This document shows positions 61,701 to 64,000 of a stretch of DNA of 64,000 nt, piece by piece. Under the pieces are notes generated by a model. It did not search any database, had not been told where the DNA came from, and saw only the letters and a list, made by a program, of their open reading frames with translations. Both the position numbers and the translations under genes were made by a program. The stretch lies in contig VXAZ01009675.1 of assembly GCA_013399875.1 (NCBI GenBank), positions 105,914 to 169,913 of the forward strand. The letters are read 5' to 3'. Origin of the DNA: Gymnorhina tibicen. Taxonomy: Eukaryota; Chordata; Aves; Passeriformes; Artamidae. Within the stretch, counting starts at the first letter, position 1, and the number at the start of each line of letters is the position of its first letter.

Positions 61701-63609
61701 AAAGCTTAAGTTTGGTGAAACTAAAAGATTTTTCACCTTTGCCTATCGGATGGCAATAGAAACACCCAGTGCAAACCATGCAAAGGAATGCCAAGCTTAT
61801 TTCTCTCTTAAATCTTAATCCATTCACATCATTCTTGTGCATGAGTTAAGGGAGGCACAGTTTGTTTTTCTCCTGACATGAAGAAATCTGGGGTTGATAC
61901 TTGAGACATCAAGAATATTGTACCCATGCCTGAGTATAATGTAGCCAGTGGTATTGCAGGGAGGGATTTGTCTTCATTTGTTATCTACTTAGAAATGTGT
62001 TCATGCAGCCACTTCTGCTTTCTCACTTAAAGATATTGAAGAATGAACATACTGAAGGGAATAGGTCTTTCCTGGCATGACTATCAGTGCCCTGTCTCCA
62101 GTGTCAGGCTATTAGGAACTGCCTCCACTTAACTGTGCTGGATGTCCTTAGCTGACTATCCATCAGTAAGAACCACAACAAACAGAGTGATGGAGTTTGT
62201 GATTCTGGCTCAGATTGGGCTTACATGATGGTACTGAAACTGCAGTCTGCTGATCCATATCAAGGATCTTGAAAAAATACTTTAGTATAGGTAGCACTTT
62301 CTACAACAGGATGGAACAGTTTGCAGTATATAAGAAGTTGAGAGGTGGAATTTTGCTTGAATGCCACAAAGTTAAAAACATTCATTTCATGTGAATAACT
62401 GGATTTTTATGAGTGCAGTTGTGTCTGGCAGTGATGCTTGCAGAAGCTGGAATGGGTGAGTGAAATCAACATGTTGTGCTAATATGACTGTTTCTGAATG
62501 GACCGTTTCAGTTTCTCATGTTGTGGCATATGTAAACTTCCATCTCTATAGTGCATACAGTTTTTCAGACATAGGAAGTTAGAGCGTGTGATTGTTCTTG
62601 ATCAGTTCCTCCTTATTTAGAATTTCTCTCAGATTGTTTTTGTGCTCTCTTATTTGCAGTGGATGGTTTAGTTTGAGTTAGACAATTAAAAAGTTGTAGA
62701 GGTAATCCTCATATAACTTTGTGTGCTAGAATTGCCACTAACAAATAACCTTTCTGTGTTAGCTTCTAGCTTTTATTGTGGTCATTGTGAGAATACTTTA
62801 CTGATACTAACCTCACCTTAACATTGTTCTTACCTGGATATCAGGACAAATTGCTTTACACACCTATGCATATACAGACATGAAAAGGAATGACCAGGCA
62901 CAAATTAGCCATCCTTTGTAAATGCCTTGTTGTAGAAGGCATTAGTTTTTTAGCTCTGACCTAAAAATTTAACTTCTGAAGAAATTGTCTAGTAGCTAAA
63001 ATTGATCTTATCTTGCTTTTAAAAAAAGAGAAAGAGAAAACAAAAGAAAAAACTACACTGTACTGGCATAATACCCCATCATGAAAGACTCTCCAGCACC
63101 TAACAAGTTTCAGTTTGTAAACTCATAAAGTTCTGGATAATAGTTTTTTCTTGAGGTGGGATTTGCAGGAAGCAGTATTTGGTAAACACTACCACTCTCT
63201 TCAGGTTATCATATGTCTTCTGTTACATTGCCTGTGGGAAAATTTATGGAACCTGAACTAAAAACGTTGAAAATCCTGTTTTTAAAACAGAGGAATAAGA
63301 GAATATTTATTTATTGTCCTATCAGTGCTCTTGGAAATATCAAATCTTTGTGTGAGGGACCTCAGGCCGAGTCAGGAGGAGGGTTTCCACTAAAAACAGA
63401 GGTTTGGGTTTTAGTCAGAGTTTCCTAACCAAAACTCAAAACTGTCTCATGACATTTGTAGCTTCTTGCAATGTTAAGATGAGGCCTTCCAATTACAGGT
63501 GGATGGAATTGACCTCAGAGATGCCAGCCACGAACAAGCTGTGGAAGCCATACGGAAGGCAGGCAATCCTGTAGTCTTTATGGTACAGAGCATTATAAGC
63601 AGACCAAGG
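7719..63609 (+). CDS. MPDZ: MPDZ (MUPP1) multi-PDZ scaffold, N-terminal half, 25 coding exons
   Basis: This is the 5' part of a spliced gene; I joined exons 2-26 by GT/AG boundaries and phase, giving 1252 residues with no internal stop. An N-terminal L27 domain (about 1-61) is followed by PDZ1 (138-225), PDZ2 (258-338), PDZ3 (377-462), PDZ4 (554-636), PDZ5 (704-790), PDZ6 (1011-1096) and PDZ7 (1157-1246). Carboxylate-binding loops read GLGF (PDZ1, 2, 5), GLGI (PDZ3, 4), SLGM (PDZ6) and SLGI (PDZ7). A histidine at the first position of helix B in PDZ1 (H206), PDZ4 (H617) and PDZ7 (H1226) predicts class I ligands. Known MPDZ has an L27 that pairs with the Pals1/MPP5 type of partner and 13 PDZ domains that gather claudins, JAMs, 5-HT2C receptor and others at tight junctions and synapses. 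The paralogue PATJ has the same plan, but the linker sequences (for example [12 protein letters not shown] and [18 protein letters not shown]) identify MPDZ. PDZ8-13 lie beyond the window. Confidence 0.97.
7735..8307 (+). other. MPDZ: Intron 2 of MPDZ
   Basis: 573 bases. I see nothing beyond the splice sites; the minus-strand open frame is an antisense shadow of exon 3. Confidence 0.9.
8308..8474 (+). CDS. MPDZ: MPDZ exon 3: L27 domain
   Basis: Residues 6-61. Acceptor ttgctgcag|ATACAC, donor GATCAG|gtagga; it joins the single base from exon 2 to make GAT (Asp6). The exon encodes nearly the whole L27 domain, a short helical hetero-oligomerisation module: [17 protein letters not shown], the conserved [12 protein letters not shown] helix and the SVQQLRDQ helix. 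In MPDZ this domain docks the protein to MAGUK partners such as Pals1. Confidence 0.97.
10131..10150. repeat. Perfect 20-base palindrome
   Basis: TTCAAAAGTTAACTTTTGAA equals its own reverse complement. It lies directly after an A-run (10112-10122) in intron 3 and is followed by a small hairpin (TTGAAG ... CTTCAA). Confidence 0.95.
11411..11580. repeat. G/T-rich low-complexity tract
   Basis: 170 bases made almost only of T and G on the + strand, with motifs GTTTGTTT, GTTGTT and GGGG/GGG islands. It explains the long hydrophobic-looking open frames here, which are not genes. Intron 3. Confidence 0.9.
14926..15147 (+). CDS. MPDZ: MPDZ exon 4: L27-PDZ1 linker
   Basis: Residues 62-135, phase 0 at both ends. 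Acceptor ttttacag|GTAAAT, donor TCCCAG|gtaact. The encoded stretch is Ser/Asn/Leu-rich and probably disordered, with the MPDZ-typical segment [19 protein letters not shown] just before PDZ1. The first half is much more diverged from mammals than the domains, as expected for a linker. Confidence 0.95.
15148..16065 (+). other. MPDZ: Intron 4 of MPDZ
   Basis: 918 bases; a short (AT)n run at about 15780-15793 is all that stands out. Confidence 0.9.
16066..16205 (+). CDS. MPDZ: MPDZ exon 5: PDZ1, first half
   Basis: Residues 136-181 plus two bases. Acceptor gctgaacag|GGTCG, donor CATAG|gtaaga, phase 2. It encodes strand A and the GLGF loop (151-154, GGLGFSVVG), then [15 protein letters not shown]. 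The exon ends just before the Asp-Gly-Lys-Leu turn of the domain. Confidence 0.97.
16206..18198 (+). other. MPDZ: Intron 5 of MPDZ
   Basis: 2.0 kb with two T-rich tracts (17072-17136, 17676-17735) and otherwise nothing recognised. Confidence 0.9.
17072..17136. repeat. T-rich/G-T low-complexity tract
   Basis: TTTTGTTTTGG, GGTGGGG, then a run of about 20 T. A second T-rich tract is at 17676-17735. Intron 5. Confidence 0.85.
18199..18412 (+). CDS. MPDZ: MPDZ exon 6: PDZ1, second half
   Basis: Residues 182-253. Acceptor atgtgacag|AGATGG, donor AACCCG|gtgagt. It encodes [16 protein letters not shown], helix B starting at H206 (THQQAISIL, class I type) and the last strand VQLVVAR, followed by the conserved Ser-rich linker SRSPSAAS. 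Mammals have Arg where this protein has Lys185 in the DGxL turn. The acceptor is CAG-AG: use of the second AG would shift the frame, so the first must be used. Confidence 0.97.
18413..20665 (+). other. MPDZ: Intron 6 of MPDZ
   Basis: 2.25 kb. A GC-richer patch at about 18868-19060 has short open frames but no known similarity. The diverged CR1 tail (20565-20627) lies close to the exon 7 acceptor. Confidence 0.9.
20565..20627 (+). repeat. Diverged CR1 LINE 3' tail
   Basis: A short degraded CR1 end in intron 6: 'ttgacttgataatcttaag', 'ggtctttttacatctgaaca' and 'gttctatgattctgtg'. Older and more mutated than the copy in intron 1. Confidence 0.75.
20666..20794 (+). CDS. MPDZ: MPDZ exon 7: PDZ2, first half
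   Basis: Residues 254-296, phase 0 at both ends (43 codons). Acceptor ccttgtag|GTTCAT, donor GATCAG|gtaaat. It encodes [11 protein letters not shown], the GLGF loop (270-273, [10 protein letters not shown]) and [14 protein letters not shown]. Confidence 0.97.
20795..22004 (+). other. MPDZ: Intron 7 of MPDZ
   Basis: 1.2 kb, nothing recognised. Confidence 0.9.
22005..22208 (+). CDS. MPDZ: MPDZ exon 8: PDZ2, second half, and Pro-rich linker
   Basis: Residues 297-364, phase 0 (68 codons). Acceptor ttccttcag|CATGGG, donor AAACAG|gtgagc. It encodes [15 protein letters not shown], helix B beginning SSEQVAQVL (Ser, not His, at the specificity position) and VKLVIAR, then a Pro/Thr-rich linker of about 24 residues ([17 protein letters not shown]). 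Confidence 0.97.
22209..24913 (+). other. MPDZ: Intron 8 of MPDZ
   Basis: 2.7 kb, AT-rich, nothing recognised. Confidence 0.9.
24914..25028 (+). CDS. MPDZ: MPDZ exon 9: PDZ3, first part
   Basis: Residues 365-402 plus one base. Acceptor ttcttattag|GATGAT, donor ACATCAG|gtaatt. An acidic lead-in ([12 protein letters not shown]) precedes strand A (FSVELTKN) and the GLGI loop (388-391, [11 protein letters not shown]). The exon ends within the B-C loop. Confidence 0.96.
25029..27372 (+). other. MPDZ: Intron 9 of MPDZ
   Basis: 2.3 kb. It holds an A/C tract (about 26259-26290), the G/T tract at 26787-26843 and a T run at about 27275-27288. Confidence 0.9.
26787..26843. repeat. G/T-rich low-complexity tract
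   Basis: Repeated GGGGTTTTT and TTTTGTTG blocks in intron 9, the same style as 11411-11580. A complementary A/C-rich tract (AAAACCCCAACAAAA) lies at about 26259-26290. Confidence 0.85.
27373..27461 (+). CDS. MPDZ: MPDZ exon 10: PDZ3, middle
   Basis: Residues 403-432. Acceptor tcatcacag|AACCTT; the base from exon 9 completes GAA (Glu403). Donor ATAGTT|gtaagt, phase 0. It encodes [29 protein letters not shown], the conserved core up to the strand before the V-D-G turn. Confidence 0.96.
27462..29117 (+). other. MPDZ: Intron 10 of MPDZ
   Basis: 1.66 kb. A GC-richer patch at 28700-28990 has an open frame of 90 codons with no family resemblance; left unannotated. Confidence 0.9.
29118..29313 (+). 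CDS. MPDZ: MPDZ exon 11: PDZ3, end, and linker
   Basis: Residues 433-497 plus one base. Acceptor aatcctgcag|GTGGAT, donor GCCAAAG|gtaatt. VDGTNLQGF, helix B ([11 protein letters not shown]) and VRLTLIRRG complete PDZ3. A variable linker follows ([19 protein letters not shown]). Confidence 0.96.
29314..30605 (+). other. MPDZ: Intron 11 of MPDZ
   Basis: 1.3 kb with a GGGTTTTTTGTTGG/T-run tract at 30357-30382. Confidence 0.9.
30606..30704 (+). CDS. MPDZ: MPDZ exon 12: diverged PDZ3-PDZ4 linker
   Basis: Residues 498-530. Acceptor tctttttcag|ATAACA, donor TCTCAAG|gtttaa, which is a weak donor. The phases (1 in, 1 out) are identical at both ends, so the exon can be skipped without breaking the frame. 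The product is a Ser/Glu/Gln-rich linker with almost no similarity to the mammalian linker. Placement rests on frame, splice sites and position rather than homology. Confidence 0.75.
30705..32646 (+). other. MPDZ: Intron 12 of MPDZ
   Basis: 1.94 kb; the poly-A run at 32012-32029 is the only notable item. Confidence 0.9.
32012..32029. repeat. Poly-A run
   Basis: About 17 consecutive A in intron 12. No retroposed sequence is evident upstream of it. Confidence 0.85.
32647..32726 (+). CDS. MPDZ: MPDZ exon 13: linker end and start of PDZ4
   Basis: Residues 531-557. Acceptor aattttag|ATTTCC, donor ATAGTG|gtacgt. After a short variable part it encodes [13 protein letters not shown], the conserved MPDZ segment leading into strand A of PDZ4. 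Confidence 0.93.
32727..33442 (+). other. MPDZ: Intron 13 of MPDZ
   Basis: 716 bases, nothing recognised. Confidence 0.9.
33443..33589 (+). CDS. MPDZ: MPDZ exon 14: PDZ4, first half
   Basis: Residues 558-606, phase 0 (49 codons). Acceptor cttattttag|GTGGCT, donor CTGGAA|gtaaga. It carries VNKFSESS, the GLGI loop (569-572), then [27 protein letters not shown]. An 'SGK' turn replaces the more common D-G-R. Confidence 0.97.
33590..34783 (+). other. MPDZ: Intron 14 of MPDZ
   Basis: 1.2 kb, nearly half of it the antisense solo LTR at 33836-34396. Confidence 0.9.
33836..34396 (-). mobile_element. Solo LTR of an avian endogenous retrovirus-like element
   Basis: A 561-base element bounded by TG...CA, with short inverted ends (TGTCaTGGTT / AACCaAGACA). 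Imperfect 5-base flanks, GTCTC (33831-33835) and GTCAC (34397-34401), look like a target-site duplication. Read on the minus strand it starts with the avian LTR signature 'ctgggatagagttaatttat', has a TATATAAA box (34127-34134 complement) and an ATTAAA polyadenylation signal (33967-33972 complement). No gag, pol or env is present: a solo LTR left by recombination. Related LTRs are common in Neoaves; I believe ERVL-like, but the family name needs a repeat library. Confidence 0.85.
34784..34951 (+). CDS. MPDZ: MPDZ exon 15: PDZ4, second half, and linker
   Basis: Residues 607-662, phase 0 (56 codons). The acceptor is tttttattgag|GTGAAT, a GAG acceptor that is weaker than the usual CAG/TAG but has a long T tract. 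Donor GAAAAG|gtattt. It encodes [18 protein letters not shown] with H617 at the helix B specificity position, then VTMVCCR and a linker ending [10 protein letters not shown]. Confidence 0.96.
34952..35920 (+). other. MPDZ: Intron 15 of MPDZ
   Basis: 969 bases, nothing recognised. Confidence 0.9.
35921..36106 (+). CDS. MPDZ: MPDZ exon 16: PDZ4-5 linker and start of PDZ5
   Basis: Residues 663-724, phase 0 (62 codons). Acceptor ttttctcag|GGTCAC, donor TATCAG|gtaact. It encodes [11 protein letters not shown], an acidic linker ([10 protein letters not shown]), MWE, then PDZ5 strand A ([10 protein letters not shown]) and its GLGF loop (715-718). Confidence 0.96.
36107..38881 (+). other. MPDZ: Intron 16 of MPDZ
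   Basis: 2.8 kb. It holds a possible ancient repeat (36400-36620) and a pyrimidine tract of CCCTC/CCTTC units at about 37809-37856. Confidence 0.9.
36400..36620. repeat. Possible ancient sauropsid interspersed repeat
   Basis: 'ggcaagatccaataaagga', 'cttaaatgctt' and 'gacttcagaattcctgg' resemble an old repeat common in birds, crocodiles and turtles (aagatccaataaagcactta... style). Strongly diverged, so this is a weak call. Confidence 0.3.
38882..39091 (+). CDS. MPDZ: MPDZ exon 17: PDZ5, main part
   Basis: Residues 725-794, phase 0 (70 codons). Acceptor tatttaattag|GATCCT, donor CTGCCT|gtaagg. It encodes [37 protein letters not shown], helix B ([10 protein letters not shown]) and [10 protein letters not shown]. 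Unlike PDZ1-4 and PDZ7, the rest of this domain is in a single exon. Confidence 0.97.
39092..42183 (+). other. MPDZ: Intron 17 of MPDZ
   Basis: 3.1 kb. It contains the probable LTR-like repeat (39481-40140) and, at its 3' end, an alternative in-frame acceptor at 42099. Confidence 0.9.
39481..40140 (-). mobile_element. Probable second LTR-like interspersed repeat
   Basis: A block of unlike composition in intron 17 begins 'ccgctcaggacggttg', followed by 'tctgggtggtgtgcgggaga', and contains 'cattacggccaagggc', 'aaagagcagagagagccact' and 'agaagcagcgacagcagtag'. On the minus strand an AATAAA signal (39502-39507 complement) lies near one end. The style resembles passerine endogenous-retrovirus LTRs, but ends and target-site duplication are not clear. 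No retroviral reading frame is seen. Confidence 0.45.
42184..42300 (+). CDS. MPDZ: MPDZ exon 18: linker ([13 protein letters not shown])
   Basis: Residues 795-833, phase 0 (39 codons). Acceptor tctttctgcag|CTTTCA, donor GCTCTG|gttagt (T instead of A/G at +3). [13 protein letters not shown] is an MPDZ signature; the rest is acidic and probably disordered. An upstream in-frame acceptor ending at 42099 would add 28 Pro/Arg-rich residues. Confidence 0.94.
42301..44811 (+). other. MPDZ: Intron 18 of MPDZ
   Basis: 2.5 kb, AT-rich, nothing recognised. Confidence 0.9.
44812..44970 (+). CDS. MPDZ: MPDZ exon 19: acidic linker
   Basis: Residues 834-886, phase 0 (53 codons). Acceptor ttgttgttag|GTGGAC, donor CTGAAG|gtaaaa. 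[14 protein letters not shown] matches the MPDZ linker; the remainder is Ser/Asp/Glu-rich with no fold visible. Confidence 0.93.
44971..47803 (+). other. MPDZ: Intron 19 of MPDZ
   Basis: 2.8 kb, nothing recognised. Confidence 0.9.
47804..48091 (+). CDS. MPDZ: MPDZ exon 20: long variable linker
   Basis: Residues 887-982, phase 0 (96 codons), the longest coding exon here. Acceptor ttgaacag|TCTGTT has a poor pyrimidine tract; donor GAAAAA|gtaaag. The product is Ser/Thr/Asp/Asn-rich, without a recognisable domain and only weakly like mammalian MPDZ (a shared W-T-x-S block and the general composition). Being phase 0 at both ends, it could be skipped in frame. Confidence 0.88.
48092..48995 (+). 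other. MPDZ: Intron 20 of MPDZ
   Basis: 904 bases, nothing recognised. Confidence 0.9.
48996..49119 (+). CDS. MPDZ: MPDZ exon 21: linker end and start of PDZ6
   Basis: Residues 983-1023 plus one base. Acceptor tgacattag|GATCAG, donor AGTCTAG|gtaagt. A short linker precedes strand A of PDZ6 ([11 protein letters not shown]) and the start of the carboxylate-binding loop, SSL, whose Gly1024 codon is split across the intron. Confidence 0.96.
49120..52227 (+). other. MPDZ: Intron 21 of MPDZ
   Basis: 3.1 kb. It contains the minisatellite at 49398-49495 and, at its end, a strong alternative in-frame acceptor at 52146. Confidence 0.9.
49398..49495. repeat. TTTTTACTAAT minisatellite
   Basis: About six imperfect copies of TTTTTACTAAT(AT) in tandem. 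The block is flanked by the same 20-mer, TTTTTACTAATATAGTGGAA, at 49398-49417 and 49476-49495, so it grew from a short direct duplication. Located in intron 21. Confidence 0.9.
52228..52426 (+). CDS. MPDZ: MPDZ exon 22: PDZ6, main part
   Basis: Residues 1024-1089 plus two bases. Acceptor ttttactatag|GGATGA, donor ATAAA|gtaggt. It completes the SLGM loop, then encodes [34 protein letters not shown] and helix B ([11 protein letters not shown]). The exon-exon codon AA|T reads Asn1090 where mammals have Lys. The donor cannot be the next GT (52431), because TAG at 52428-52430 would then be read in frame. Confidence 0.96.
52427..59765 (+). other. MPDZ: Intron 22 of MPDZ
   Basis: 7.3 kb, the longest fully bounded intron here. 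It holds an alternating purine-pyrimidine GT/CA-rich stretch (about 55495-55555), the 22-base palindrome (57490-57511) and an unidentified GC-richer block at about 59605-59735. Confidence 0.9.
57490..57511. repeat. Perfect 22-base palindrome
   Basis: The half-site CTTGAGATCAG is followed immediately by its exact reverse complement, with no spacer. Intron 22, in unremarkable flanking DNA. Confidence 0.95.
59766..59870 (+). CDS. MPDZ: MPDZ exon 23: end of PDZ6 and linker
   Basis: Residues 1090-1124 plus two bases. Acceptor ttttattgcag|TATTAC, donor GTCAG|gtgagt. [19 protein letters not shown] matches the MPDZ segment after PDZ6; the rest is a variable linker. Confidence 0.95.
59871..60669 (+). 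other. MPDZ: Intron 23 of MPDZ
   Basis: 799 bases with the 17-base tandem duplication at 60288-60320. Confidence 0.9.
60288..60320. repeat. 17-base tandem duplication
   Basis: AAAGTGATTAATAATTC occurs twice head to tail (second copy differs at its last base). Intron 23. Confidence 0.9.
60670..60762 (+). CDS. MPDZ: MPDZ exon 24: acidic linker
   Basis: Residues 1125-1155 plus two bases. Acceptor tttatcatcag|GGAACT, donor AGAAA|gtaagt. It encodes the strongly conserved acidic block [17 protein letters not shown] and SNWNQPR immediately before PDZ7. The conservation suggests a function beyond spacing, though none is evident from sequence. Confidence 0.96.
60763..61250 (+). other. MPDZ: Intron 24 of MPDZ
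   Basis: 488 bases, nothing recognised. Confidence 0.9.
61251..61428 (+). CDS. MPDZ: MPDZ exon 25: PDZ7, first part
   Basis: Residues 1156-1215. Acceptor aatcccaaag|GGTTGA, donor GTAGAG|gtagca. It encodes VELWREPSK, the SLGI loop (1166-1169), a long B-C loop ([17 protein letters not shown]), [26 protein letters not shown]. Nearly identical to mammals. Confidence 0.97.
61429..63498 (+). other. MPDZ: Intron 25 of MPDZ
   Basis: 2.1 kb, nothing recognised; a long antisense open frame reaching into exon 25 is judged accidental. Confidence 0.9.
63499..63609 (+). CDS. MPDZ: MPDZ exon 26: PDZ7, end
   Basis: Residues 1216-1252, phase 0 (37 codons). Acceptor ccaattacag|GTGGAT, donor CCAAGG|gtaagc. 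It encodes [10 protein letters not shown], helix B with H1226 at the specificity position ([10 protein letters not shown]), [13 protein letters not shown]. It is the last certain exon in the window; the next constitutive exon (KSPLPS-type in mammals) is outside. Confidence 0.97.
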
Positions 63610-64000
63610 GTAAGCATAAAGAATGTGAAAAGAGATGTAATACATAGTAATAGATGAAGCAAATGTTCAAGATGGTGGTGTTTGGGAATGGGATATTTAA
63701 TCCTGAAAGTGCCATCTCAGCTATTCCAGGAACAAAGATTTGATTGAAGTATTATTTCCATTTAGAATGAAATCGATTTGGATTTGGAAATACCCTCCAG
63801 CACGCCGTCCTCAAACTATTTTGAAAAGCCTCAAGAAAGATAATTTGTTGGGGGGCAGAGTAGGAGTCTAACTAAAACCAGCTCTTAGAGATTGACAGCA
63901 TGTCTGAGGAGCGCATGCAGAAATACAGCACCTGTTAAAAAATTCTTTGGACATTAATGAAAGGACCTAGAAGTACACGGAAGTTTTCCGTCACTAAGCT
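63610..64000 (+). other. MPDZ: Start of intron 26 of MPDZ, cut by the window edge
   Basis: It contains the candidate stop-bearing exon at 63766-63843. No AATAAA polyadenylation signal is present before the window ends. Confidence 0.8.
63766..63843 (+). CDS. MPDZ: Candidate alternative MPDZ exon with in-frame stop
   Basis: After exon 26 (phase 0) a possible acceptor, tttccatttag before 63766, opens 25 codons beginning NEIDLDLEIPSS and ending EKPQER, then TAA at 63841-63843. The intron would be only 156 bases. The stretch looks like coding linker (acidic then Ser/Pro) but corresponds to nothing I can recall in mammalian MPDZ. It may be an alternative last exon, a poison exon (possible weak donor before the GT at 63860), or chance. 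Confidence 0.35.
   Translation, partial: NEIDLDLEIPSSTPSSNYFEKPQER

Noticed and set aside
61222..61842. 206-codon open frame on the minus strand
   Set aside because: It runs antisense across MPDZ exon 25 and into intron 25, has no recognisable motif, and part of it is the shadow of a constrained PDZ exon.
63610..63660. Intron 26 retention as an alternative C-terminus
   Set aside because: Reading through the strong donor CCAAGG|gtaagc gives only a short unremarkable tail; retention is not suggested by anything in the sequence.

Overview
The window is a stretch of bird nuclear DNA. It is AT-rich and intron-dominated, with one CpG island at its left end. It carries the first half of a single gene on the + strand: MPDZ (MUPP1, multiple PDZ domain protein), the L27/13-PDZ scaffold of tight junctions and synapses. 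The bird assignment rests on the MPDZ protein sequence, on CR1 LINE 3' tails, and on an avian-type LTR ending in 'aactctatcccagc'. MPDZ is on 9p in human, a region that corresponds to the bird Z chromosome, so Z linkage is likely but is inferred.

Layout. Bases 1-500 are a GC-rich promoter and CpG island with an inverted CCAAT box and two GC boxes, interrupted by a 3-base N gap. A non-coding first exon probably lies here. The start codon is at 7719 in a short coding exon. From there 25 coding exons (numbered 2-26) can be placed to the base, ending at 63609. All boundaries are GT/AG and all phases join. The exons sum to 3756 coding bases, or 1252 residues: L27 (about 1-61), PDZ1 (138-225), PDZ2 (258-338), PDZ3 (377-462), PDZ4 (554-636), PDZ5 (704-790), a long acidic linker (about 791-1010), PDZ6 (1011-1096), an acidic linker, and PDZ7 (1157-1246). 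PDZ8-13 must lie beyond the right edge.

The introns hold two CR1 tails, one well-delimited solo LTR (33836-34396), one probable second LTR-like repeat (39481-40140), a small TTTTTACTAAT minisatellite, two perfect palindromes and many G/T-rich or A/C-rich low-complexity tracts. I see no second protein gene, tRNA, rRNA or CRISPR.

I found no new biological system. The observations most worth checking concern splicing. Two upstream acceptors would each extend an exon in frame: 27 residues inside the ligand-binding loop of PDZ6, and 28 residues before the PDZ5-PDZ6 linker. A candidate stop-containing exon right after PDZ7 could truncate or down-regulate the protein.
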